Shown piece after piece: positions 11,413-23,300 of a DNA stretch of 64,000 nucleotides. The stretch is taken from positions 2,852,001-2,916,000 of the forward strand of contig NW_024104376.1 in NCBI RefSeq assembly GCF_003945595.2, in the 5' to 3' direction. The DNA is from Pipra filicauda. Taxonomy: Eukaryota > Chordata > Aves > Passeriformes > Pipridae. The notes beneath the pieces were generated by a model. That model was not told the origin of the DNA. It did not search any database and saw only the letters and a program-made list of their open reading frames with translations. The position numbers and the translations under genes were made by a program. Positions within the stretch are counted from its first letter, which is position 1. Each line of letters starts with the position of its first letter.

Positions 11413-14400
11413 TCCTAACTGTAGTTATATCTCATATCTAAATATCCTTTACATTAAGTCCCTCAGTGCTGCTGGCAGCAGAGTGCATTAGATAAATCAG
11501 AGTATTCAGAAGAAAGAGAATTACTTTAACAAGATAAAAGGTTTTGCAATACCTGTACTTAAATGACAACAAGAATTAATAAAATATTGGGGTTTAGATA
11601 GCATGTTCATATGTCAGAATTAACAGAGGAAGATGATATATTCACATTTTATATTGAGCTTTTCGGGTTTTAGGAGTAAACTTTTCCCTTCCACAGGGAA
11701 GCTGGTGAAGGCTGTGAGGGCTGTCCTTTGACTGTAAGTGTTTTGGTGTAAATAAAAGGTCTTTGTTCTTCATTTGCACATCATGGTCAGATACTTGGTC
11801 ACAAAAGGGATGCCTAAGCACTACATAGAGGTGAAAGAATAAACGTTCTCCTTTGTGGGTTCCTAAAAAGATTTTTTTTCTTGGCTCATATGCAGGATTA
11901 TGCACCCATATTTTGGTATTAACCATGTGTGAAACTGCAAACTTGTGTTTACTGATGTTATAGCGGATCATCAGGGATGCAAAGAAGTATCCATAAGATA
12001 ATCATTATAATATTAATAGCAAAAGTGTTAATTCACATCTTGAGGAGCCCTATATCATTTTTTCCCCTCTTTTTTTATTTATGGGCCATGTGTCTTTCAC
12101 CCAGCACTTGAGTGGACACTGGAGAGACCATCAGCCCTTGGTGGTTAAAGTTTCCGGAATTTTTGCCAGACTTCAGCATTCATTTCCATAACTCTACAGC
12201 AGTCTTAGGTCTGTCTGAGTTCTTTAATTCTGTGTTGCTGTGGTAAGCAGCAGAGTCTGCAGGGGTTGCACAAGCTACAATGTAGTGCAAACATGTGATA
12301 AACATGAGAAAAGTACTGAAATAAAAATAATTTTCTGCTTCATTTTACAGACAATCCTCTCCTGCTCTTGTGACTGTCTCATCCACACTCAACTAAACAT
12401 TCTCTGTTAAGAGATGTGTCATAACAATTTATTGAAAGTGTCTACCACATTGCAAATTTTAATCTTACCTGAGGTCATTGGATTCTACCGAAGTGATGAT
12501 TATATATTATTTTTAGATCCTTATCTCAGGAGATGAAACAGCTCAATACACCAAATAAGAACTATACCTCAGAACTATAGTAGGCGGGCTTTGGGTCTGT
12601 GTCAGATAAAACCAGCAAAGCTGCCAAGTGTGATGCAATTCTACTATGAAAAAGGCATCCTGTAATTTAACTCTGCAGGTTAAAGTTGTGTTCAGTCCTG
12701 TGGTTGTCAATGTATGGAAACTGAGGGAGGGAAAGTTTAACATTCCTTAAGAGACATGGAAAACAGATGAAATTGTCATCAGAAAGTCCAAGAGTTTTTT
12801 TACTTTATTTCCATTTCCCCCAAATGAATGAGATAAAAATGTGCTTAATTCAGGGAGTTTAAGCAAAAGGGTAAAAGTAATTGTTCCAGCAGAACAGATC
12901 ATCTGCTCAAGATGGAAATAAAATGGAGATTAAGAGATGATGAGAAAATCTAAAGAACAAATTATCAAAGCAAGTGAGAAAATACAAAGTACGTTAAGTC
13001 TGTGAAGACATTAGGAAAGTGAGTGAATCATTACAAGTCAAGGTTGTTACAGAGGAGATCAGCAGAGGACATGCCAGAATGATAAGGGGAAATGTCTCTC
13101 TTCTCACCCCAAACATGAAGTGCCGAAGCTAAGTAGCATAATTAAACTCAGTCAAAGTAATTGAGCAAGACCACACTAATCCACTGGCTTTGTAGGAAGC
13201 ACAGGGCAGTCACTAAAGTGCTACCAATAACACCCATTACTAATAATAGCTTCGTGGGACTAAGTGTTCCAAGGGACAAGATCCTTCCTTATCCTCACAG
13301 CCTAGCTGCAGTGCAAGGATTACCATCAAAAGAGTAATATCCTCTTTGAGTTAGGCAGAAAAGGGAACAATTTGGTAGTGGCTTATATCTGACAAAGAGT
13401 GTTTTTATGAAAAGCTTTATTTCAGAAAGAATAGACTTAAATATCTTTCTGTAGCTCAGATATTTCCGTATCCATTTTCTCCTGTAAGAACTTTTTCTCT
13501 CTAGAACCTCTCACTACAATCATGTCAAGCTATAGAAACTGCTCAGTATCAAACCCCAGATGGCATACATTCCTTCGCTCAGCTATTCTCCTTTTTGACT
13601 TGACTATGAACTTGCAGCAATTTTCTCTGTTCTTCTTGCCTCCTTCCCCTTCCACGAGCAGTCACTTAAACAATAACCCTCTTCTAACTCTCTGTCTCTA
13701 CAAAGAAAGGATGCCTTTTTTTATTTACTGACTATGTAAAGAAAAGCAAATGCAGCACAACAGTGAAATGTAACAAAGAAGTGACAGCTTTCTTGCAGTG
13801 CCACAATTCCATCATTATAAGATGCCTTTGGCAATCTGACTGTACTCATTTGGGCTCATATGAGTAAAAATTGCACTCCATTAATTGTCATGTTTTGGAG
13901 AACTTTTTTAAAAGATGTGGATATGCACACTATGGCTACTGTGGAAAACAGAACTGTCCTTCAGCTGTTTTCTGCCAACTCCTTTCATCTGTGCTCTTCA
14001 GACAAGGACAAGGAGCAGGTCATGAGCTGGTTAAGTTTTTCTTCCATCCCGCCCCCTCATGCCCTTCTGCCTCCCTGCTGCATGGGCAGGAGCATGTTTG
14101 CATGAACAGGATGTGTAGGAGTTCCCTCTGTGGGACCTGTGCATGTCTAACCACAATGACAAATGTTTGCATGGCCCATCGCCCAGTCAGCTGTGATCTG
14201 CAAGTCTAAGAATTCCTGAGGCACCTGAAATATCAATGACAGAAAGATGTAGGACAGAGGAAATTACTTTAGTGTAAAACACAGAGAGCTTTAAAATATT
14301 TGTATTAGTTTACTTGACACTACAGCATCTGTGGTTTTCCATTTTTTGGTCTTTTTTTTTAATTATTGTTTTAATTGTGAATATCCACAGTTTAATTGGG

Positions 14401-14639
14401 AAGGTGAAAATATCACTGAAGATTATATCTGTAATACCCATTGTGCAGTTATGAGCACATCAGTTTCTAAAAGTACTTTTGTGTATCTGCATTAGATTGC
14501 AAAGAAGGTACCTAGTAGAATTAGGCTAGCCCTTATGTGTTTATTAAGATCAGCTTGTTGCTAAAAATTACCTCCTGGTGAATAATAATGCAACACAAGG
14601 AAATAAACTGAGAAGCTATTCAAATTTTTAATCTCCAAG
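11413..14639. other. Stretch without a recognised gene
   Basis: Apart from a possible MIR-like piece (13235-13400), nothing is recognised. The longest open frames are 112 codons (13871-14209, plus) and 109 codons (11642-11971, minus). Neither shows a domain or signal peptide I recognise, and the first overlaps another open frame (13860-14105). Confidence 0.45.
13235..13400 (-). repeat. Possible MIR-like SINE remnant
   Basis: The order 'actaataatagctt', 'ggactaagtgttcc', 'ccttatcctcacagcc', 'gagttaggcag', 'gaacaatttggtag' roughly tracks the reverse complement of MIR (AATAATAGC...GCACTGTTC...AATCCTCACAAC...GAGGTAGG...TAACTTG). Divergence is high and the match is patchy, so this is a tentative call. 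Confidence 0.3.
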
Positions 14640-15060
14640 GTTACTATGGCATAAGATACCAGCTATTTTTGAAGAGTAAGCGGAAGCTTTTTTAACCTGC
14701 TGGAACACACTGAAAATGTTGACAGAAATAGTGGGTGAAAGTGAATGCATGAGTATAATAAAATTGTGAGCAAAAGATTCTGGCAAAGGTCTTCACAGGA
14801 GACTATTAAGGAACTTTGATGGTCAGAGGTTATATCCTGCCATGGATTAAAAGTGGTTAAAGGATAGACAATGAGGTAAAAATAAATAACCAATTTTTCA
14901 GAAGAAAAAAAGATTAATAGTGAGTTGCCCCAAAGCTGAGCATTAGGAACTACCAGTCTGTAATAAAATATGTGTACAAATGACCCGGAGGAAGGATGAA
15001 TTGGAGCACTAGTTGTGCAGCAATTACACAATTATTTTAGGTAATCAGATGAAGATGGGA
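14640..15060 (+). mobile_element. Ancient CR1/L3-like LINE, RT-region fragment
   Basis: A degraded piece of the reverse-transcriptase region of an old CR1-clade LINE in plus orientation. The phrase 'tggattaaaagtggttaaaggatag' corresponds to the family's W-I-x-x-W-L-x-x-R segment. 'gtgagttgccccaaagctgagcattaggaactaccagtctgtaataaaatatgtgtacaaatgacc' corresponds to the S-G-V-P-Q-G-S-V-L-G segment followed by the N-D-L segment. Stops and indels break every frame. It is clearly older than the CR1 tails elsewhere in the window. Confidence 0.6.
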
Positions 15061-17586
15061 GAAGCCTAAACATTTTCAAGACAAGAAACACTTAGAATGG
15101 AAAGGTTTAATAGATAAACTCTTAAAGTATGAGCTGGGAGGTACTGATCCCAGTGTATAGCAGGAGAAAAATGAGTGGAAGTATTTCAGTTGACATTGCT
15201 AGCATTTATGATTTTTCAAACTGTTTGCACAAATCTGCTTGTTCTGAGGAATTTTTCTTGGAAATATAATAATATGAATTAGTATCAGGGTTTAATTTCT
15301 GGTGTACTTCAGGGACTTATGCAGCAAGCAAATAGCCTGTTGATTGAAGTGACTACTTAATCTGTAGACATTCTGTCCCTTATTTGGATTTTTCTTTGTC
15401 TTTATTTCACAAGATGATGAAAAAGTCATCAGATTACTTTTTCACTTTTTTTTTTTTAATTAATAGTCTGTGTTGTATGTATAATGCCGACTACAAATTT
15501 TTAATCTTTTGTTTTGGTAAGAAAGTTCTCAGTCTTGATCTCGTTATTATACAAAGTTGATTTTTAAAAATTTGGAAAGTCGCAACTAAGGAAATAGCAA
15601 ATGTAGTCTTTGATGAGCAATTTCCCACATTTTTTCTTTGTTTGAGTGCCAGGAGGCACCCAAAATCCTGCATTCATCATTACTCACCTGCTTTTGAGAA
15701 ATACTCATTTTTATAGCAAGCATTTCAGAGAAGGGATTTAGCACGAATAACTGGAATAAGTCTGTACTATTGCAGAACATAGACTTGAGGTTTAGCCTTC
15801 ACCTGGATCATTCTCTGATCTGATTCATTTTGTGGCTGTGTGAATATACACACACCGAAAAGGGAGGAGGGCTGTTTGCCTCTTCTAAAATCTGCCATGA
15901 TTTCTGCTTGGTTGGAGCCTTAGATCAGAAGAACTTGACTGGATCAGAAAAATAACAGTTGAAAGTACTGCTGCAGGTAAGAGTTGTCATGAGAACAAAT
16001 CATATCTGACTAAATTTAGATGAGTTATTAGAAGACTGTCAGATTTGGAAAACACGCTGGAGATCAGATGAGGAAGCATGTGCTGAAGATGAGGCATGGA
16101 GGGAACCCACAACCTCAGCACAGCCAGAGAGGATGTTTAGAGGACACTGCAGTAGGGACCCAGCCCCAGACTGAATATGGGAGGTAATGGACAGGATCCT
16201 TTCCTGGGAACCCTTTTCTAGGATTGGGTGCAACTTCTTCAAACCAGGAGAGCACTGAAAGTCACAGAAAAGGAGGGAAAACCTGATTCAGAAAGGGCAG
16301 AGTGTCAGAGGTGCTATATGTGAGTATGCACATGAAATCTGTAGTGGACACTTTCATTTGCCTCATCCACAATATCTGTATTTTTCTAGATAAGGAGGAA
16401 GTTCTGAACACCTTGTATTGCATTCACCTTAAGATGAAGGTATGCAATTCCTTCATGCTTTGAATTTCTTGGAATCTGGCCATGCCTCCAAAAGACGCAT
16501 GAGGAAAATCATCCACACTTTATTTCTGAGTGTTGTTAACAGACGTTGTGCAGCCTGGTTTCCACACAGAAAGTCTTTCCTTGAACTTATTGTGTGTGGG
16601 ACAGGATAACCATTCCTTACTAATTTACTGTGCTAGTTCTTGTACTTTTCTTGTTTAGATCAGCAATTTTATGACATTAGGTCTTTACAATGGATCATCT
16701 CTTACTATGCATTTTATTGCTTGCACCAAAATAGTCCAGTAAAGGTTTTAAAATCCCATTATAATTAAAATTACCAAAATGCAGAAAAGCACTCATTATT
16801 GCTACTGGTATGCTGTCAAAGTCAGAAAGGTAAATAAATAAAAAAGGGAGGACTTAAAATAACCATTTAATATGATTATGTCAATTAGTAGCATAGGATA
16901 CCCTTCGTTTGATATCCATTTGATATTGATCCCTCGTTCTTCAAAATGGACTAGAAAGCTTGGTGAAAAAATATCTGAGGCCTGAGATGAACAATAGAGT
17001 TCTCCAAAATAAGTAAATATGAAAAAAATTTAATACCTATGGTGTGTGGCCCTCAGTCACTACAAAGATTATAAATATGTTGTATTCTGCTTCTTTTGGG
17101 TGATCCCATGTGCTTTAGTACATTTATAGATAGATCATGGCAAAAGCATACCAGTCTGGGTAGGAAAGGGTTTTATTTGGAAGTGATAGAAGAATTTCAG
17201 ACAATGGATGGTGTAAAGAAAGAAGCAAAGACGTGGAAAAAGTGTTCACTAAAATGAAGGTTGTTCAGATGTTTGGGAAATTATCTGAGCTTAAGCATCA
17301 CCCTTTCCCTGTGGGCAGCTCTACCTACTGATTCTTCCAGACTCATCCTCACAGTGCAGTATCAGAGGAGGCTAAAGAGCAATGAACATCCGCTGAGCTT
17401 TAGTTATATGGTGTCTGAAATCACTTGGAGGAGAAAAAGAAAACAGTGGGTCATGATGCCATTCCCTTGGCAGTTAATGCCCTTTGCAGTGAGGACAAAA
17501 TGTTTGACTAAAGAAATATCTGGCAGACCAATACAATGTGAAAATTTTCAAACTCTGCTAAGGAGATGGGCACCCAGCCCCACAGA
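15061..17586. other. Stretch without a recognised gene
   Basis: A 12-base T tract lies at about 15448-15459. The words 'acaaatcatatctgactaaatttagatgag' near 15995 could be another trace of an ancient CR1, but too little remains to call. No gene seen. A 199-codon open frame starts at 17261 (see the G-quadruplex entry). Confidence 0.45.
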
Positions 17587-17601
17587 GGGAGGGAGGGAGG
17601 G
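17587..17601 (+). repeat. G-quadruplex motif
   Basis: Four GGG runs separated by single A residues (GGGAGGGAGGGAGGG). Single-base loops give the most stable class of predicted intramolecular G-quadruplex. The motif sits inside a 199-codon plus-strand open frame (17261-17860), the longest non-repeat open frame in the window. That frame has no recognisable domain, and about one frame of this length is expected by chance in 64 kb. Confidence 0.75.
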
Positions 17602-20321
17602 AGCAGTGTCACGGTGTTTGAGGTATCAGTTGAGATGGCTGCCTTGGAGTGTAAATGCGCTTCTGGGACCATTCAATGACCCTCTACTCTTTTGTGATTC
17701 CTCTTTCCTCTCCCTTCACCCCAAGTCCTTTTTTTATAATTCTTTTAGATATCTCAATATTATGTGCACAGCAGAAAAATGCTCTATTCCCTTTTTCATG
17801 CCAGTGAAGAGCAGAACTGGAGATGGGGCAGATGCTTGGCAAATTCACATTCTCTGTTAGTTTAAAGTGGCTTATTCTTCTTTCATACTGCTGTTGATCT
17901 TGTGCCAGCTACTGAATGCAGAGGATAAAATTCAGCTTTTACAACAGCCACTGGGAACTTGTCTTGAGGGAGGGTTCCCAGGAACACAAAAAGTAGAGAA
18001 AACCTCCCCTGTTCTTTCCTTTCGTAGTTGGATGCAGAACAGCTGGATGCTGTTGTTGCTCATCTCCTAGTGTGTAGGATATTGAAACAAAGGTTTCAGC
18101 ACTCAAGATACTAAGATACTTCAGTCACTCAAAGAAAGACAGGTAACGTGGAAAAAAGTTAAAGGGGGAACTTTTTCTAATATTTTTGTAGAAACTGTGA
18201 AACTCCCTACAACAAGTTAAAAGCTTTGCAACATTTCTTAAGGATTTGGTAATTTGGGTAATAGCATCTGCAATTTCAGAGACAAGTAAGATCTCATCTC
18301 TGGCATATGTTCAAAGAAAAAAGATACTACACTGGGATTTCAATAGATCTGAAGTGTCACTATGTTCAAAAGCTTATTTGGGAATAAAGCTCGGTATAGG
18401 TTAAAAGTAGCTTGGGCCTTTGCAGAGCAGAGGGTCTGCTAGCTGGGTTGTTCATGAACAGAAATTTAAAAAAATGTGAAAAACATACACTAGGGAAAAG
18501 ATAGCTCTTCCTTTTGATTTTCAACTGCCCTAGTCTTTGTTTCTACAAGAAACAAATTCAATCCTTCTACAAGAATTTTTGTTCTTGTATTTTTCTCCTC
18601 CTTTGCACTTCAGCCTCAACACTTCAGTCTTTCTCCTATTCTCCTAATATGCAAAGATTCTGCTCCTGCCATCAGGTCTGTGCTCGATGTATTGTTTTTG
18701 CCTATTTGTCAAACCTAAATAGGTGAAGACACTTGTCTTATCCTCCTTTAAGTATGAAATCATCTCTGTAGGTGTAGCTGTCAAAACAAAGTCTCACTAC
18801 TAAAGAGGTTTCTAAGATAGATTCTTCTCTTAATGTAATTATTGCAAAAGAGCTACATAAGCATGCAAAAATTTGCTATCTTCTATGGCGATTGGGCAAC
18901 CTACAGGAAAGGAGGGATGACCCCTCTCTGAGTACAACTTGCCCAAATCTTGTGCTCTCATTAAAGACACATCTTCTCCTCATTAGTTGGTTCTTTCTTC
19001 TGGCCCTGCCTTACAAAGTTGTCATCAGGTTTTTGGAGAGTACTAGATGTCGGGACTAAAATGAGGTGATAATATCTTCTCTCTCAGAAAAGGAAATGTT
19101 CTTATTTTTGTCTTTATTAGCTTGACTTGTTAAAGTAATAAAAATCTGTTTTGGCTTATTAAGAAGAGAAAAGAAGCTTATAAAGAATCATGAGAGGTGA
19201 AAATTCAGATTTCTGTTTAGGTAAAACTGGAAACCAGGGAGAACTGAAGAATCTGAGAGTGTCAACACAGTGAAGGAAATATTCTGGCATACAGAAGTCT
19301 GTGTAGCCAATTCTTTTGGTGTATTTATTTATTGCGGATATTCTTATGCAAGAAAGCAATTTCATATCACTTTTGGCTAGTCATTTTTCTTTGGGAATGT
19401 ATGAATCGGAATTACTTTGGCTCAACCATTTAAATGGGTGATTGTTACAGAATATTGCTAGGGGTCTGAATTGTAGTGGGATAGTGTGAACTTTATGGTA
19501 TGTTATGGTATTCAATAGTAATATAGGGGCTTTTCTATCCAGCCTAGTTGCTTTTAATGAAAATAATTAAAATACAGATGATACAGTTGAAATTTTATCC
19601 TTCTTGGTACAACCTTGTACAAGCACTGAGGCATTGGTAACTGATGAATTTAATGTACTGTACTAGAATTAGTACACCAATGGGTTTGTTTTTCATTTGT
19701 TTTGTGTGGGACAACTAGTTACTTAACCAATCCATTACTTCTTAGGTTGATTGAGAAGTTTGATATGACATTTTTTTATCAGTCTCCTTGAGCCGATAAA
19801 CAGGGTTGTTTGCAATAATGGAAGGATTCTTGTTTGATTGTAGTAACTAATCCTCTGTCTTTGAAGTTGACAGCAACTCCTTCATGCTAGCAAATGAGGT
19901 AGACAGAAAACCCTAGAGCATCCTACAGCATTTCTACAGCTGGCGACATTAGAAGTTCTGCTTCCAAAAGATGGGTTGTTATGTCATCCCTTAGGAATCA
20001 TGTACACAGGAGGCTTTGGTGTCTTTTCAGAAGATAACAAAAAAAGATACTGAGTGATGTAAACAAATCCAATTTTGAGAATTATTTATAAGGGTAATGC
20101 CTGGAACACTCTCAACACTTCTAAGCCTTTCCAGCCCCACATCAATTTCTTTGTGCACATCTGTGCTTCTGACTTCCACTTAAATTCTACCTTCATTTAC
20201 TTGCTCCAAAAAATATGTGGGCAGGTGGTAAGCAACAGGTATTCCTTGTCCTTTGTTTCCCTTCTCTTAGGATTTTCTTCACTGTGTTTAATCTCATCCA
20301 ATACCCTTCCTTTTCACAGTA
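17602..20321. other. AT-rich stretch without a recognised gene
   Basis: No gene or named repeat. A perfect 9-bp hairpin with a 3-base loop occurs at 18536-18556 (arms TTTGTTTCT and AGAAACAAA). Open frames do not exceed about 70 codons apart from the frame overlapping the left end. Confidence 0.5.
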
Positions 20322-20359
20322 AACTTATAGATAAGTAACCAACTTATAGATAAGTAACC
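20322..20359 (+). repeat. 19-bp perfect tandem duplication
   Basis: The unit AACTTATAGATAAGTAACC occurs twice with no spacer (20322-20340 and 20341-20359). It has two copies only and looks like a recent small duplication. Confidence 0.9.
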
Positions 20360-23300
20360 AACCTGGTGATGAGTTTGTCATCATGTTCCTCATTTCAGTC
20401 TAACTCTCAGTCATCAGTCCTGGGTCTGTGAAGAATTTTCTCATCTCTGTTCATACAGCAACAGCTTGTAACAGAAGTTTCTCATTTCTAGTAGGAAGCT
20501 GTGGGTTTCCATCTGGAACAAAATTATTCACCAATTAAGATAAGAAGACATCCATTCCTGCCCCATGGAATGCACATAAGTTAATGACAGGACTGACAAT
20601 GCTGGTGATTAATGTTTGGGACTAAAAAAGGAGTTGAAATAACAATAAATGGCATAGAGATTAGCACACAGGTTTGTATCTGCCTATCTCTTGTCATCTG
20701 GAAATGTCCCTGACTAGAGCTGTAGAAGAAATGAGAACTGATTGAGCATGTAGGGTCTAGGATTTGGGACTCATTGAGGTAGGGGAGATTTGTGTTTATA
20801 TGTAGAGTTTAGGAAGTTTGGGAATGCTTGAGTGCTATCACCGGGGAAATTTTGTAACACATCAGATCACAGGTCTGATTCAGCCTGTTTATTATTCATT
20901 TAGTATGTGAAAGCTGAACTTTGGATAGTCACCTTCTTCTTGTTAACACATACATCTGAGTGTGAAGAAAACACAAATCCTTCTAAGATCTTAGATTTGA
21001 TGATACAATGGACTGTTACTCATGTAAGGTGATTGCATATTGTGGATAAAATATACCTCTGTCCTAAAGGCAGGCATAGAGCCTGTGGATTGTTGAAGTC
21101 CCAGGAAAGCTCCCAGGGTAGGGAGTGACAGCTAAAGGAGAGCCTAGGCTTTCTGCTGACTTTCTGCATGCGGTAAGTTTCAATATGTGCAAAAAAATTG
21201 CATTCTTTGATCCATTTTAGTTATGTTACCTCTCTGTTTAGATGAGCATCTCCTCTTATTTATTTGTTTTGGTGGTTTTTGTATATTTGGTTGGTTGGCT
21301 GTTTTTTAATACTTAAGGGTATTTTTTCCTTCTGTCATGCATAGCATTTTGGGTTTTTTTCTAAACCAAGTCCTAACCTTTCCCTTAGATCTTAGTGTTA
21401 GAAATATTTCCCGATGTACATTTCTAAAGGACTTAGTTTTCTGTTGCATCTTTTGCCAAGGTAGAAAGAACAACTCAGAATACAGTCTGTCTAGGAAGGC
21501 TGAAAACAGGAATATACTGTAACATTCCTGTGAATCAGTGGCAGCTGATCAGTAGGAGATACATTGTACCTTGGGTGTGATCCACTATGACAATTGCTGT
21601 GTTCCTATAGAGTTTTCAGACTTACAGGATTTATGGAACATCACAGAGAGCCACTCAGGTCAATAGTAGGTAGTGTCTACAACATATTTTTCATAAGCTA
21701 CTTGTTTTGTCAGTCTGCAAATGTTGCCTGAATCACAGCACCTTGTTTATATTCTTTCATTCAATAACCATCAGCAGATTAACATAAATAAAAGGTGGGA
21801 AAATAATGAGTAAATGTGGAAAATATAAACATCTTAACTAATCTTAACTAATGCAAATTTCTGTGAATATTTTAGGACTGTAGGCACTAAGGGATGCATT
21901 TTTTAGCTGCCTGAATTTGAACAAAGATTTGCAAGCAACTGATTTTCCTAGTGAATAGCTAGTTCAGCCCTCAAACCTTTTAGGGAAAGAGGTGAGCCAG
22001 AACAAAGGACTTTCTGAAGCAAAGTTTTATGACAGCTTTAGCTGATTTTAGAAAGCTTTTGAGCTTAGGAGCTTTCTTGAGCTTTTGGCATCATGCGGCA
22101 AGAGGAAGCTAAATATATGTGCTTTGGAACATATGTCTCAGATCTGCAGAGAGTTTCTCTACATTGTAAATCATACCCTGGCAGAAATCAAAATGAGGGC
22201 TAGAAATAAACAATTTCAGAAGGAAAAGAATAGTGTTTCACAAGTTAAACTTGTGTATCACTTGTTTGATAGCCAAATTTAAAACTTTTTAATGAGTGGT
22301 GACTTAGGTTCTTACCTGTGATATGCCTTGAGAAAGCTGGAGTCTTATTGAAGTAATTTCTTTAATGGAAGAAAGATGGTGCTATTATAAAATGTGACAG
22401 TTAACAATATCTTTGGATGGGGGTGAGAGAAAGAGTATGCAACAAAATTACTTGACTTTGCATAAGAAGTTGCTGGCTCACATTATGAATTAATAAATAT
22501 AAACTTGCAGGGGGGCTACATCATTAAATCAAATAAAAGCAGTGGGGAGAAAAAAAGAAAAGCATTCACAATCACTTTCCTTACTTCGGGCCCACGGGAA
22601 AAACACAACCATGTGAGGTGGAACACATTCCGCATTCTAGTTTTTGCTTCCTTCATGTGTGTGTTAATAATTTAAATAATTTTGAATGCATAAAGCCAAA
22701 ATTTCAGTATTAGACAAAGCTGGCAAATAATTTAACAGCTGCAGAACAAATAGTTGCCTTTAATTGAATGGAATCTTTCTGCATTCTGCAACTGTAACCC
22801 AATCAGTGGGACTGATAATAAAATTACCTGACTTCTTTAAGCCATATCTCTAGAATAATGTAATATTCTAATATTTATTTATTTGTTTATTCTTAAACTT
22901 AATTTTTATATAATTAACTGAAAGCTACCTAGCTAGCTCTTTTCTCCCTCCTTCTTAACTGTTGCATTGATCTGCACATCTGTACGTGCACACAGGAAAG
23001 GACACATGTTTGTATTCCCACCTCAGGACATCTCTTACTTCCCTGGTATAAATTGTGGTATTTTATTACATTGGATTGTAAGCTCCTGCCTGTGGATTTC
23101 ACTATGTCACCTTAACTAACACTGGCAAATAGAACTCGGTGAGACTGCTTGTCTTCAGTGAGACTGCTTACCAACTTATTAACATTAAGCATGTGCAAAA
23201 ATCATCACAAGATCTAGCAACAACAACCACAACAAAAAATAATCACAAGAAAGAAAAGGAGAGGAAAAATGGTTATAGATGTTTAAACATCAGTCATGCA

